DNA of 64,000 nucleotides. Source: Mucinivorans hirudinis (GTDB lineage Bacteria; Bacteroidota; Bacteroidia; Bacteroidales; Rikenellaceae). The translations under genes were made by a program, and so were the position numbers. The stretch is from NCBI GenBank assembly GCA_000723505.1, contig HG934468.1, positions 652,798 through 716,797 on the forward strand, in the 5' to 3' direction. Position 1 is the first letter of the stretch; each line of letters begins with the position of its first letter. Shown piece after piece: positions 7,147-16,392 of this stretch. Below the pieces are notes generated by a model. That model was not told where the DNA came from, searched no databases, and was given only the letters and a program-made list of their open reading frames with translations.

Positions 7147-8364
7147 ATGGATAGGAGAAGTCAGGAGTATCAAATAATGCGTGATAAGGCATTATCTCAG
7201 CTGCGGAGTGGGGAGTCACTCACGGGCAAAGATGGGGCATTTGCTCCACTGTTGAAAGAATTTTTAGAAGCCGCCTTGGATGGCGAAATGGCAGCTCATC
7301 TCGACGAGGCGGAACGCCAGCAAGGCAACAAGCGTAACGGTCGAGGAAGCAAACGAGTCAAAACGATGGCAGGTGAGATTGAAATAGAGACACCCCAGGA
7401 TCGTCATAGCAGTTTCACACCCGAGATTCTCAGGAAACGGGAGACCATTTTGGCGGATAATATGTCCTCCAAGATCATCAGTTTGTATGGTATGGGTATG
7501 AGCCTGAGGGATATATCTACTCATATAGAAGAGATGTATGACGTTGAGATATCGCACAATACGTTGAGTGAAATCATCGAACGTATAGTTCCCAAGGTCA
7601 AGGAGTGGCAAAGTCGTCCTTTGGAGTCGATGTACACTATCGTTTGGCTCGATGCAATGCACTACAAGGTCAAAGATGGTGGACGTACCGAGAGCCGAGC
7701 CGTTTATAATGTACTGGCAGTCAACAAGGATGGTCGCAAAGAGTTAATCGGGATGTATGTATCTGAGAGTGAGGGTGCGAACTTCTGGTTGAGTGTATTG
7801 ACCGATTTGAAAGCACGCGGGATGAAAGATGTTTTGATTGCCTGCATTGACAACCTTACGGGCTTTGCCGAGGCAATAGCCACCATTTTCCCGCAAGTAA
7901 TCATTCAGAGCTGCATCGTTCACCAAATCCGCAATTCATTGAAATACATTGCCTCCAAAGACAAAAAGGAGTTTATGGGTGATTTGAAGACTGTCTATCA
8001 AGCTCCCACTCTGGATTTAGCCGAACTCAATCTTGATAAATTGGAGGATAAATGGGGACAGAAATATCCTGTTGTTATAGGCTCGTGGCGACGAAATTGG
8101 GATAAGCTTAGTGCCTATTTTGCTTATGATGAGCATATTCGCAGACTTATCTACACAACTAATGCTGTTGAAGGATTTCATCGTCAGGCACGGAAAGTGA
8201 CCAAGGCAAAGGGAGTATTCCCTAATGATATGGCATTGATGAAGTTACTCTACCTGGCGGTGCTCAACATCTCCAAGAAATGGACTCAACCCCTTCCGAA
8301 TTGGGCGTTAACAGCAGGTCAATTGCGGATAAAGTTTGGCGAAAGGATGCCAATGGAGCTATAG
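7147..8364 (+). CDS. IS256-family transposase
   Basis: 405 residues, full length for the family (Transposase_mut). Visible landmarks are the first catalytic Asp in VWLDAMHYKVKDGG, the second in IACIDNLTGF, the SCIVHQIRNSLKY block, and the Glu in TTNAVEGFHRQARKVTK. It starts at ATG 7147, about 20 bases after the terminal repeat, with the promoter box TACCTTTG at about 7135. It appears intact. Confidence 0.93.
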   Translation: MDRRSQEYQIMRDKALSQLRSGESLTGKDGAFAPLLKEFLEAALDGEMAAHLDEAERQQGNKRNGRGSKRVKTMAGEIEIETPQDRHSSFTPEILRKRETILADNMSSKIISLYGMGMSLRDISTHIEEMYDVEISHNTLSEIIERIVPKVKEWQSRPLESMYTIVWLDAMHYKVKDGGRTESRAVYNVLAVNKDGRKELIGMYVSESEGANFWLSVLTDLKARGMKDVLIACIDNLTGFAEAIATIFPQVIIQSCIVHQIRNSLKYIASKDKKEFMGDLKTVYQAPTLDLAELNLDKLEDKWGQKYPVVIGSWRRNWDKLSAYFAYDEHIRRLIYTTNAVEGFHRQARKVTKAKGVFPNDMALMKLLYLAVLNISKKWTQPLPNWALTAGQLRIKFGERMPMEL

Positions 8365-8404
8365 CCCTTGTTTGTTCTTCTCGGTTTTCCAAACGCAAAG
8401 AAAA

Positions 8405-8479
8405 GGCAGTTTTCGGATGTGAGCAAGGGTATATAAACGGCTCGTGCCTCGCCGCCCTTGCACACATCCGAAAACCGCC
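8405..8479. repeat. 25-bp inverted repeat in the 3' tail of IS256
   Basis: The arm at 8405-8429 (starting GGCAGTTTTCGGATGTG) pairs with 8455-8479 (ending CATCCGAAAACCGCC) with two mismatches, around a 25-base loop. It lies between the transposase stop and the right terminal repeat. No T-tract follows, so a simple terminator is unlikely. Confidence 0.75.
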
Positions 8480-8562
8480 TTGAAAAAGCATTTGTAAAGC
8501 CGAAAAGAAAAAATTATATTTGTAGAAATTTAACTCGAAATATTTACCGGACAGAGTTTATA

Positions 8563-9633
8563 TTACACTCCCGTCTTGGTCACTTTCCGTGCCTGACGAT
8601 GAAATCCTTCAACAGCATTAGTTGTGTAAATAAGTCTGCGAATATGCTCATCATAAGCAAAATAGGCACTAAGCTTATCCCAATTTCGTCGCCACGAGCC
8701 TATAACAACAGGGTATTTCTGCCCCCATTTATCCTCCAATTTATCAAGATTGAGTTCGGCTAAATCCAGAGTGGGAGCTTGATAGACAGTCTTCAAATCA
8801 TCCATAAACTCCTTTTTGTCTTTGGAGGCAATGTATTTCAATGAGTTGCGGATTTGGTGAACGATGCAGCTCTGAATGATTACTTGCGGGAAAATGGTGG
8901 AGATTGCCTCGGCAAAGCCCGTAAGGTTGTCAATGCAGGCAATCAAAACATCTTTCATCCCACGTGCTTTCAAATCGGTCAATACACTCAACCAGAAGTT
9001 CGCTCCCTCACTCTCAGATACATACATCCCGATTAACTCTTTGCGACCATCCTTATTGACTGCCAGCACATTATAAACGGCTCGGCTCTCGGTACGTCCA
9101 CCATCTTTGACCTTGTAGTGCATCGCATCGAGCCAAACGATAGTGTACATCGACTCCAAAGGACGACTTTGCCACTCCTTGACCTTGGGAACTATACGTT
9201 CGATAATTTCACTCAGCGTATTGTGCGATATCTCAACGTCATACATCTCTTCGATATGAGCAGATATATCCCTCGGGCTCATACCCATACCATACAAACT
9301 GATGATCTTGGAGGACATATTATCCGCCAAAATGGTCTCCCGTTTCCTGAGAATCTCGGGTGTAAAACTGCTATGACGATCCTGAGGTGTCTCTATTTCA
9401 ATCTCACCCGCCATCGTTTTGACTCGTTTGCTTCCTCGACCGTTACGCTTGTTGCCTTGCCGGCGTTCCGCCTCGTCGAGATGAGCTGCCATTTCGCCAT
9501 CCAAGGCGGCTTCTAAAAATTCTTTCAACAGTGGAGCAAATGCCCCGTCTTTGCCTGTGAGTGACTCCCCACTCCGAAGCTGAGATAATGCCTTATCCCG
9601 CATTATTTGATACTCCTGACTTCTCCTATCCAT
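8563..9633 (-). pseudogene. IS256 transposase, C-terminally truncated
   Basis: A 356-residue frame that matches the complete IS256 transposase up to RQARKVTK and then ends in TGV, taken from the neighbouring copy's terminal repeat. About 50 residues of the C-terminal domain are lost. All three catalytic acidic residues remain, but the missing C-terminus makes activity unlikely. Confidence 0.85.
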
Positions 9634-9676
9634 AATACAAAGGTAAGTGTTTTTGGACAGAGTTCAGATTACAGTC
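8571..9676 (-). mobile_element. IS256-family element, truncated inverted copy
   Basis: This carries the transposase-proximal terminal repeat at its right end (up to 9676) and nearly the same transposase as the complete copy, but stops abruptly at 8571-8575, where it meets the right end of the complete copy. The 3' tail, second terminal repeat and 25-bp hairpin are missing. A few amino-acid differences (for example MGMSP against MGMSL) show the two copies are not a fresh duplication. Confidence 0.88.
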
Positions 9677-9781
9677 TCCTTCACCAAATAAGCATCTTCT
9701 GAAAATCAACTCAATAGTATGAAATCATACCCGTTTTTGAGCAAAAAAACACTGAAAAAACTTTTTGGCGTTGAAGTTGGG

Positions 9782-10894
9782 TTAAGAAATTTTTCTCTTG
9801 GACTTTCTTTTGAACCATAAATAATAACCAGTCAATGGCAGTAAACATCCGATAAGAGCAGCGATAAAGTAAAGAATCTTAACTACAATACCGCCCCAAG
9901 AGCCTGTATGAACGGAGTATATCCAACCTCTAATCTTACCCTGCTTTGGATGCTGGGCATAAAGGGTTTGTTCGGTAATCGCACCTGTTTTTCTGTCGAA
10001 TTTATATCGATCCGAAGCCCTGCTATTGCCAAAACTATAGTTCGGAACTACATTCACAGTCTCGCTTGTAACGGTAAGCGTTTTATATGATTCGATGTTT
10101 CTTAGAGTTTCATCCACAACTTTATCCCATACGGTATAATCTATTTTTAGTCTATCTTTATCCCTCTCTTGCTCTCTACCATCTCTGCCGTTGGATTGCT
10201 GTGATTGTTGCATTTCGACACCAAATGCTCCGTAAAATCCATTCCGATACCATTCGAAAGACCACGTTAATCCTGTCAATGCCATAACAAGTAGAAGTAG
10301 CATAAAATAAAACCCTCCGGCAATGTGTAGGTCGTACCAGAACATACGCCAACCTGATTTAAACCTGATTCTCAATCTGTTCTTCAGCACCTTCCTGTTT
10401 CTTGGTACCCATACGACCAATCCGGTGACAATGATCGCGATCATCACGATTGTCGAAATTCCTACAATACGTTTTCCGATTATGCGACTGTCATCTTTGA
10501 ACATCAACCAGCGATGTAACTGTCTGACTTGTGCAAAAAAACTATTCGGATCGTAAGTATAGGTTTCAATAATATCTCCGCTGTAAGGATTTACATAAAC
10601 CGATGTTCTGTTTTGTCCCTCAATACCGAGCCTATAGGTTCTTTCCACGTCAGACGATATCTGGACGCTTGACACAGAAACGGAATCGGGTAATTCAAGT
10701 GATACCTTTTGAACGATTTCACTTACAGTCAATCGTTTATCGCCAGATTCACTTACAAAATATCGTTCACTGTTGGCATATTCTGAGATTTCTGTTTCAA
10801 AAACCAGTATCGCTCCCGTAATACAGATTAACGATACAAAAAGCCCCACAGGAATTGATAACCAAAGGTGAAGTTTCTTGAAACTTTTCTTCAT
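9782..10894 (-). CDS. PepSY-domain inner-membrane protein
   Basis: 370 residues. PepSY-associated TM helices lie at about 10-32, 145-168, 188-212 and near the C-terminus (ILYFIAALIGCLLPLTGYYLWF). Two periplasmic PepSY regions lie between them. HRWLMFKD and YDLHIAGGFY carry the His residues typical of heme-containing or reductase-like PepSY_TM proteins. Family members accompany TonB-dependent iron/siderophore receptors. Here it is the third gene of a SusC-SusD operon, separated from susD by a duplicated 174-bp spacer. A role in reducing or moving an imported metal complex is inference. Confidence 0.8.
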   Translation of the reverse strand: MKKSFKKLHLWLSIPVGLFVSLICITGAILVFETEISEYANSERYFVSESGDKRLTVSEIVQKVSLELPDSVSVSSVQISSDVERTYRLGIEGQNRTSVYVNPYSGDIIETYTYDPNSFFAQVRQLHRWLMFKDDSRIIGKRIVGISTIVMIAIIVTGLVVWVPRNRKVLKNRLRIRFKSGWRMFWYDLHIAGGFYFMLLLLVMALTGLTWSFEWYRNGFYGAFGVEMQQSQQSNGRDGREQERDKDRLKIDYTVWDKVVDETLRNIESYKTLTVTSETVNVVPNYSFGNSRASDRYKFDRKTGAITEQTLYAQHPKQGKIRGWIYSVHTGSWGGIVVKILYFIAALIGCLLPLTGYYLWFKRKSKRKIS

Positions 10895-11239
10895 CTGCGT
10901 ATATTCTTATAAATTAGCTAATTATTAATCATTTACACTTTTTGTCTATTGAGCCGGTTTTCGTTCTGAAAATCGGGCAGACCGCCCCACGCGGCGGTCT
11001 GTGGGCGCGCAAATGGGCAGATAATCATAGCTGTTGGTATGCTCAAAATGAGATTATGACAATTTCATCTGCGTATATTCTTATAAATTAGCTAATTATT
11101 AATCATTTACACTTTTTGTTTATTGAGCCGGTTTTCGTTCTGAAAATCGGGCAGACCGCCCCACGCGGCGGTCTGTGGGCGCGCAAATGGGCAGATGCTC
11201 ATCCCTGTTGGTATGCCCAAAATTAGATTATGACAATTT
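10892..11239. repeat. 174-bp direct tandem duplication with GC-rich hairpins
   Basis: Unit 1 (10892-11065) and unit 2 (11066-11239) are near-identical, and unit 1 begins at the PepSY start codon. Each holds a 9-bp perfect hairpin CAGACCGCC/GGCGGTCTG (10978-10986/10993-11001 and 11152-11160/11167-11175) within GC-rich sequence ending in GTGGGCGCGC. The pair fills the whole susD-PepSY spacer. On the mRNA, two consecutive hairpins would separate the genes, which could tune distal expression. Confidence 0.85.
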
Positions 11240-11241
11240 CA

Positions 11242-12750
11242 TTATTTCAATTTATTTATGTCCCACCAAACACGAGCTTTGGTTATAACGGTTATGTTTT
11301 TTTTCTTCACTTGAGCAATGTTTGTTTGTGCTTCCGTTTCAGGATACATCAAACGACCTGGGTATTCACCCGCAGCGGCACTCTCCGAGTTAGGGATAGA
11401 AGGTATGCTCAGCCTACGAAAATCACACCAAGCCTCAAAACCGCTTATTGAATTGAGTGCAAGCCATTTTTGTAGTATAATCCTATCCAATGTATTATTG
11501 AAAGCAACGTCAGCTTGAGAGAAATAAGCATCAGTATCAGCTTGCGCTACTTCCATATATTTAAATGAAGCCCTCACTCCATTCTCGTAAAATTCTTGAG
11601 TATTACCGCTGATCCATCCCCTTTGTGCAGCTTCGGCTTGTAGGAACCAGCTCTCAAAATCTCCCAGCAGAACTATCGGTTGAGTAGAACTTTTTAGAAT
11701 CCCTCCCGGTTTATTGCCATTTTCTGATGGCCCACGGAATGCTGATGTATTTGTTTTGTTATATACGGCACTACTCCCTAAATAGCCAAAAGGAACACCT
11801 TTGTAGTCGCCATTGGGATTTTCGACATACAATTTACCAACACGGGGGTCATTCAGAGATTCATATCGGTCGATAATGTATTGCGTTGGGCGGATGTAGG
11901 TATAGGTTGTTGTCGTTTTATTAGACGTATTTCGATAATATGTACTCCAGAACGGGTTAAGGTTGCTGGCATTGAATCCGGGCTGAACAAATGCAATTTC
12001 TGTAATAAACCCATTTCCATCACTATTTATTTTGGCAATCTCGTCAGTGATATAGCTGCTTTCGCCTACTTCGCTTTGCCTCAACAGAGCTCGAAGTTTT
12101 AAGGTATTGGCAAATTTCATCCACTTCACAGGATCGCCTGCAAATACGATGTCAGCTGACCTCGGAACAGATTCGCGTGCTGCCGGCGTTTGTTTTAACA
12201 TATCAATAGCAACGTTTATCATCTCCATTGACTTTTGATAGACATACTTGCCATCGTCATATACCGGGCGTGGATATTTATCGTCCTGCAATGCTTGATC
12301 AAAAGGCACATCACCATATACATCCACCAATCTCATATAATGCCAAGCCTGCATAATTCGTGCGATCGCTCCATAATGTCTCGCACCTTCTTTGTCTGCC
12401 TGCTTTTTCAGTAGTTCGTAGTAATTAAGATACGTATAACCATTCTCCCAAATAGGTATACCATCACGCTTAGCCATTATACTGAAACCATTATAGAGCT
12501 GCTCTTTTTTATAACTGTTCGTTCCATCAGTATTTGGACCCCAATATCCTGCCCAGAATGATCCGAGTTGATTGAGTTGCGTTACTTCTTGTAGAGCGGT
12601 GTGATAGAGTGCCGCAGGAAGTCGATATTCCAATGTCATATACTCCTCGGTAGGGTTGTTCGGGTCATCATTCACATCAAGGAACGATCCACATCCGGAC
12701 AATCCTATTGTCATTAAAGCTATGATGATGTATATAAATCTATTTTTCAT
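11242..12750 (-). CDS. SusD/RagB-family outer-membrane lipoprotein
   Basis: About 502 residues from MKNRFIY at 12750. An in-frame ATG at 12777 would overlap the susC stop and delay the signal peptide. The signal ends in the lipobox LSGC. FLDVNDDPNNPTE at the N-terminus and helical repeats (AIARIMQAWHYMRLVDVYGDVPF) are typical of SusD-like proteins, which bind substrate over the SusC channel at the cell surface. It is directly downstream of the SusC-like gene. The substrate is unknown. The PepSY partner suggests a metal complex or siderophore-like ligand rather than a glycan, but this is inference. Confidence 0.9.
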   Translation of the reverse strand: MKNRFIYIIIALMTIGLSGCGSFLDVNDDPNNPTEEYMTLEYRLPAALYHTALQEVTQLNQLGSFWAGYWGPNTDGTNSYKKEQLYNGFSIMAKRDGIPIWENGYTYLNYYELLKKQADKEGARHYGAIARIMQAWHYMRLVDVYGDVPFDQALQDDKYPRPVYDDGKYVYQKSMEMINVAIDMLKQTPAARESVPRSADIVFAGDPVKWMKFANTLKLRALLRQSEVGESSYITDEIAKINSDGNGFITEIAFVQPGFNASNLNPFWSTYYRNTSNKTTTTYTYIRPTQYIIDRYESLNDPRVGKLYVENPNGDYKGVPFGYLGSSAVYNKTNTSAFRGPSENGNKPGGILKSSTQPIVLLGDFESWFLQAEAAQRGWISGNTQEFYENGVRASFKYMEVAQADTDAYFSQADVAFNNTLDRIILQKWLALNSISGFEAWCDFRRLSIPSIPNSESAAAGEYPGRLMYPETEAQTNIAQVKKKNITVITKARVWWDINKLK

Positions 12751-12763
12751 TTTCAATCTATGT

Positions 12764-15700
12764 TTAAAATATTGCATTTATAGAGAATCCAAAAGTTCTA
12801 TAAGGCGGAACTTGACGGAAACTCGAATATCCGGCTGTATTGTTGTAAAGGTATTCAGGGTCGCCCATATCGTTATCTCTATGACGTATTACAAATAAGT
12901 TGGTTGCTTCTGCTCCGACTGTGATTTTTTTCACAAAGCCAATCTTTCTCATAGCGGCATCCGGTAGAGTGTATTTTATTGAAAGAGTTCTCATTTTGAG
13001 ATAATCACTCGGCACGGCATAATTGACTGAATATCCTGCAACATATTTGTTCCAGTAAGATGATTTGTCGCTACCCTTTGCCACAATATTTGTGTTTGGA
13101 GCGTAGGTCGTATTACCTTGCGCATCTGTTTGAGCTATAACCGAGTTAGGTATTATAAACTCTTTGCGACCATACTCCGTAGTCATCGGATGCGTTCCCG
13201 CTTGAATCATTGCGTTAATCAATTCGGAATACATCCATCCTCCCAAACGACAGTCGAAGTCCGCGTAAATGCTCAAATTTTTGTATCTGAACGAAGTTTG
13301 CAACCCGATTTGATGTGGCGGAACCATCGTACCTTTATAAGTTGGTGCAGCTGCTGCCGAGGGCAATCCTGTTACGGCATCTACGATGATACGTCCCTGT
13401 GGATCACGCGCATAATCCGTCACTTTTAAGCTCGGATATGCCCGCCCCTTAATTGCATAAGATTGACGGAAAATGTTATATTCTTCTGCCTCACCGCTTC
13501 CGTACAAATCCTTAACCTTATTATCAATATAAGTGTAATTCACTCCCACATTCCATCGTATATCCCGTGAGCGAATAATATCTCCATCAATTGAAAACTC
13601 CCAGATGTTGTTTTCAAGTTCCCCTAAATTAACCATTGTAGTAGTGTACCCTGTAGCAGCCGAGCTGGTCGCTGCAAATATCTGCCCTTCAGAATTAGAG
13701 TAAACATAAGCAAAATCGACATTTAGTCTATGATTGAAAAAGCCTAATTGTGTACCTATCTCAAAGGATCTGACAAACTCCGGCTTTATTTCTCTATTTG
13801 GATTTTTTGACGAAGGGATAAAACCGACTAAATCACCATATGGGAATCCTCCGGATTGTGAGTAAGCCAGAGCCAAAGCATAGGGGGTTAGGTTTATATT
13901 ACCTGTCTTATTGTATGAGGTGTATATTTTACCAAAACTTAGAACCTCAGCATCTTTTAGCGCTGAGATAGCATCAGAAAAAATGAATGAGCCACTCACA
14001 CCCGGATAGAAATAGGAGCGATTATCAGGATTAAGAAGTGAAGTCCAGTCGTTACGCCCTGTAACTGTCACGAACAAATAGTTATCGTATCCGACAGTTG
14101 CTTCACCATAAATTGCCAGTTGTCGTTCGCGAGCAATTCTGGAAGTGCCACCCAGATTTCCAATACGACTCCCTTGATTGAATAGGTCGGAAAATAAAAG
14201 ATTACTTGCTGCGAGATTGACATTTTTCGTGTAATCATCTCTAAAATTCTGCCCCAATATCCCGCTAACTCTGAATTTTCCAAACTCTTTATTCGCAATA
14301 AGGATAAAATCACCATTTAGTCTTCTAAAATTAGACGAACCATCTGCAACGCTACCTTGCACGCTTGCTCCTGAGCGTTTAGAATCGTAACGGGCAACCG
14401 TATTTCGGGTTTGGGTAGTACTACTATACAATCCTAAGCGATACATAGCCTTTAACCAAGATGTAAATTGGTACTCAAATTCCACTTTACCGTTGATCAG
14501 TTGTTGCTCGCTTTTGTTTCTGTAAGAATCAATCAGGAAATATGGGTTCTTAACCGTAGTTGTAAAGAAATTACCCGGATTTCCTAAAGAGTTTTCGTCT
14601 TGCCAATTTTTCATTTCAGAAAGAGGAAAGTTAGCCGGCATTTTATACATAGATATCCACGGACCATCCGGTGTAGTTTCGGTTGATGTGTAAGAGTAGT
14701 TCAGATTCGATGCCACGCGTAATTTCCCGAAATTCTGAGTTGTATTAAACCTGATTCCGTTTCTCGAACTTTTATCATTAGGGATTATGCCTTTAATTGT
14801 AACGTTTTGCAAAGACATAAAATAACTTCCATTGTCCGTTTTTTTCGAAAACGACAGGTCATTTTGCATATTAAGTCCCGTATCGAACAAATCGTATCGC
14901 ACATCTTTGTTTGGTGCGGCATATAGCACCTGAGGTTGTGTGCCGTTTGGTAACACAGTTCCAAAATCTTTCATTGTTCCGTCAAACGAAGGACCCCACG
15001 AAGCATATTCGGTAGGGCTATACACCCCATCAATGCCTTGACCAAATTCAGTTTGTGCCTTGGGTATCAGACATACGTTAGAGAATGTGGTAGTTTGTTT
15101 GAAGTTAATCGTACCTTTGCCTGAGCCACTCTTTGTTGTTATTATTAATGCCCCATTTACGCCTTCAGATCCGTAGAGAGCTGCGGAATTTGCCCCTTTC
15201 AGAACAGTGACACTCTCAATATCATTGGAATTCAAACGATTGATATTTGGAACAGGGACTCCATCCACAACATACATAGGGCTGTTATCTCCTGTTAGAG
15301 AACGTGAACCTCTCATTACTACTTGAATATTGGGGTCTACCTTGCTATCAAACATATTGACGCGCAATCCCGCAACTCTGCCTGTGAGGCCGGTGAGCGG
15401 ATTTACGGGTGCTCCCTCGTTGAGTTGCTTATTCGAAAGAACTTCGGTAGCACTCCCCAACTCCCTTGGAGAACGTTTGATTCCCAATGCTGTGACAACT
15501 ACTTCCCCCATAGTGAATGCCGATGGTTGAAGTTTAATTTGTAGAGGATTTATGTCGGTGGTAACTTCGGCTGTGTGGTATCCCATAAATGAGATAACAA
15601 GCGTGTCGCTCCGATACACATTAATGGAGAACTTACCCGTATCATCCGTTGTTGTGTAATTATTCGTACCTTTCGCAATTACTGTTGCATAAGGAATCGG

Positions 15701-15832
15701 TTGATCGTCGTCCGCAGAGAGAACGAACCCAACCTGGGTTAATTCTTGTCTGTGATGTCCTTGTCTGTTTTGTTGGGCAAATAATGTAGTACTTAACAAA
15801 AGGAATAGTGCCGCGGATAATAGCTTATTCAT
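12764..15832 (-). CDS. SusC/RagA-family TonB-dependent outer-membrane transporter
   Basis: 1022 residues. A signal peptide (residues 1-19, cleaved near LFAQ) is followed by a CarboxypepD_reg-like beta-sandwich (about 34-110, GFVLSADDDQPIPYATV to the GEVVVTALG box), the plug (about 118-225, with SNKQLNEG and VDGVPVPNINRLNSNDIESVTVLKG), then a 22-strand barrel ending in the aromatic FGFSINAIF. It imports ligand with SusD using TonB energy. No sigma/anti-sigma pair is adjacent. A -7-like box (AACTTTG) lies near 15857 on the minus strand. Confidence 0.93.
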   Translation of the reverse strand: MNKLLSAALFLLLSTTLFAQQNRQGHHRQELTQVGFVLSADDDQPIPYATVIAKGTNNYTTTDDTGKFSINVYRSDTLVISFMGYHTAEVTTDINPLQIKLQPSAFTMGEVVVTALGIKRSPRELGSATEVLSNKQLNEGAPVNPLTGLTGRVAGLRVNMFDSKVDPNIQVVMRGSRSLTGDNSPMYVVDGVPVPNINRLNSNDIESVTVLKGANSAALYGSEGVNGALIITTKSGSGKGTINFKQTTTFSNVCLIPKAQTEFGQGIDGVYSPTEYASWGPSFDGTMKDFGTVLPNGTQPQVLYAAPNKDVRYDLFDTGLNMQNDLSFSKKTDNGSYFMSLQNVTIKGIIPNDKSSRNGIRFNTTQNFGKLRVASNLNYSYTSTETTPDGPWISMYKMPANFPLSEMKNWQDENSLGNPGNFFTTTVKNPYFLIDSYRNKSEQQLINGKVEFEYQFTSWLKAMYRLGLYSSTTQTRNTVARYDSKRSGASVQGSVADGSSNFRRLNGDFILIANKEFGKFRVSGILGQNFRDDYTKNVNLAASNLLFSDLFNQGSRIGNLGGTSRIARERQLAIYGEATVGYDNYLFVTVTGRNDWTSLLNPDNRSYFYPGVSGSFIFSDAISALKDAEVLSFGKIYTSYNKTGNINLTPYALALAYSQSGGFPYGDLVGFIPSSKNPNREIKPEFVRSFEIGTQLGFFNHRLNVDFAYVYSNSEGQIFAATSSAATGYTTTMVNLGELENNIWEFSIDGDIIRSRDIRWNVGVNYTYIDNKVKDLYGSGEAEEYNIFRQSYAIKGRAYPSLKVTDYARDPQGRIIVDAVTGLPSAAAAPTYKGTMVPPHQIGLQTSFRYKNLSIYADFDCRLGGWMYSELINAMIQAGTHPMTTEYGRKEFIIPNSVIAQTDAQGNTTYAPNTNIVAKGSDKSSYWNKYVAGYSVNYAVPSDYLKMRTLSIKYTLPDAAMRKIGFVKKITVGAEATNLFVIRHRDNDMGDPEYLYNNTAGYSSFRQVPPYRTFGFSINAIF

Positions 15833-16084
15833 ATTAGAACTTTAATTTATCAGTGTGCAAAGTTCAGGTTTTGGATACAACCACACAATCCCAATATGTA
15901 GGTAAAAATACGGTAAAACATCATTATGTTATGTTACTCCCAAAAAAATCCGAGCCAACAAATACCCATAAAACACGATTATATACCATTAGTGTGAGTG
16001 GAAGAGTCCTTACCTTTGCAAAAGTATAATACTCCCCTCTCTTCGGACAGTTTTTGTATCTGCTTAATATAGTATTTGTTTCTT

Positions 16085-16300
16085 GGTACTACTGGGTTTT
16101 GTATGGAAAATAGTATCATAGTATAACTTATCAAAAACCACCTTAACTGTCTTTGCGGCGAAAGCCGTAATCTCCTGCTCACTTATTATTAAGCAATTCA
16201 CATCTATGAGGAGATTGCGGCGAAAGCCGCAATGGCAACTAAAAGTATTATATTGAAAATAAGTAATATATAATTACATCACACGAAATCCAGTAGAACC
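16085..16300. mobile_element. 216-bp ISL3-type MITE with 8-bp target duplication
   Basis: The right end CACACGAAATCCAGTAGAACC (16280-16300) matches the ISL3 ends at 23639 and 24900 in 20 of 21 positions. The left end GGTACTACTGGGTTTTGTATGG is a degenerate inverted match. The sequence TGTTTCTT flanks it exactly on both sides (16077-16084 and 16301-16308), the 8-bp duplication expected for ISL3. It has no coding capacity. The interior carries two GCGGCGAAAGCCG hairpin motifs. Confidence 0.8.
16147..16239. repeat. Dispersed GCGGCGAAAGCCG inverted-repeat unit, copy A
   Basis: Two copies of a CGGC-GAAA-GCCG mini-hairpin are arranged as an overall inverted repeat: TTTGCGGCGAAAGCCGTAATCTCCT against AGGAGATTGCGGCGAAAGCCGCAAT. 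A related unit is in the pta-ackA spacer at 39937-40009. Confidence 0.65.
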
Positions 16301-16341
16301 TGTTTCTTTGCTCTCGGGTTATTGTTAGTTGTTGTTTTAGT

Positions 16342-16387
16342 GTTTGTTTCATTTCGTTGCCCTTAAGGGCAACGAAATGAAACAAAC
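16342..16387. repeat. 46-bp perfect palindrome after IS3 orfB
   Basis: The left half (16342-16364, beginning GTTTGTTTCATTTCG) and right half (16365-16387) are exact reverse complements with no loop beyond the central TTAA. On the plus strand it is followed by TTTTT (16388-16392), so it would terminate transcripts entering the IS against the direction of orfB. orfB ends at 16393. Confidence 0.9.
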
Positions 16388-16392
16388 TTTTT

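Larger units (their letters stand above)
7108..8566 (+). mobile_element. IS256-family element, complete copy
   Basis: The terminal repeats GTAATCTGAACTCTGTCC (left) and its counterpart GTAATATAAACTCTGTCC (right, inverted) bound a 405-codon transposase. The repeat may extend four bases further out on each side (GACTGTAAT / GAGTGTAAT). No direct target duplication is seen: the left flank is traN, and the right flank runs directly into a second, inverted and truncated copy. That indicates an adjacent deletion or rearrangement after insertion. Confidence 0.9.

Noticed and set aside
9118..9516. Plus-strand ORFs over the IS256 copies (for example 9118-9516)
   Set aside because: They are antisense shadows of the transposase and appear in the same way at both IS256 copies.
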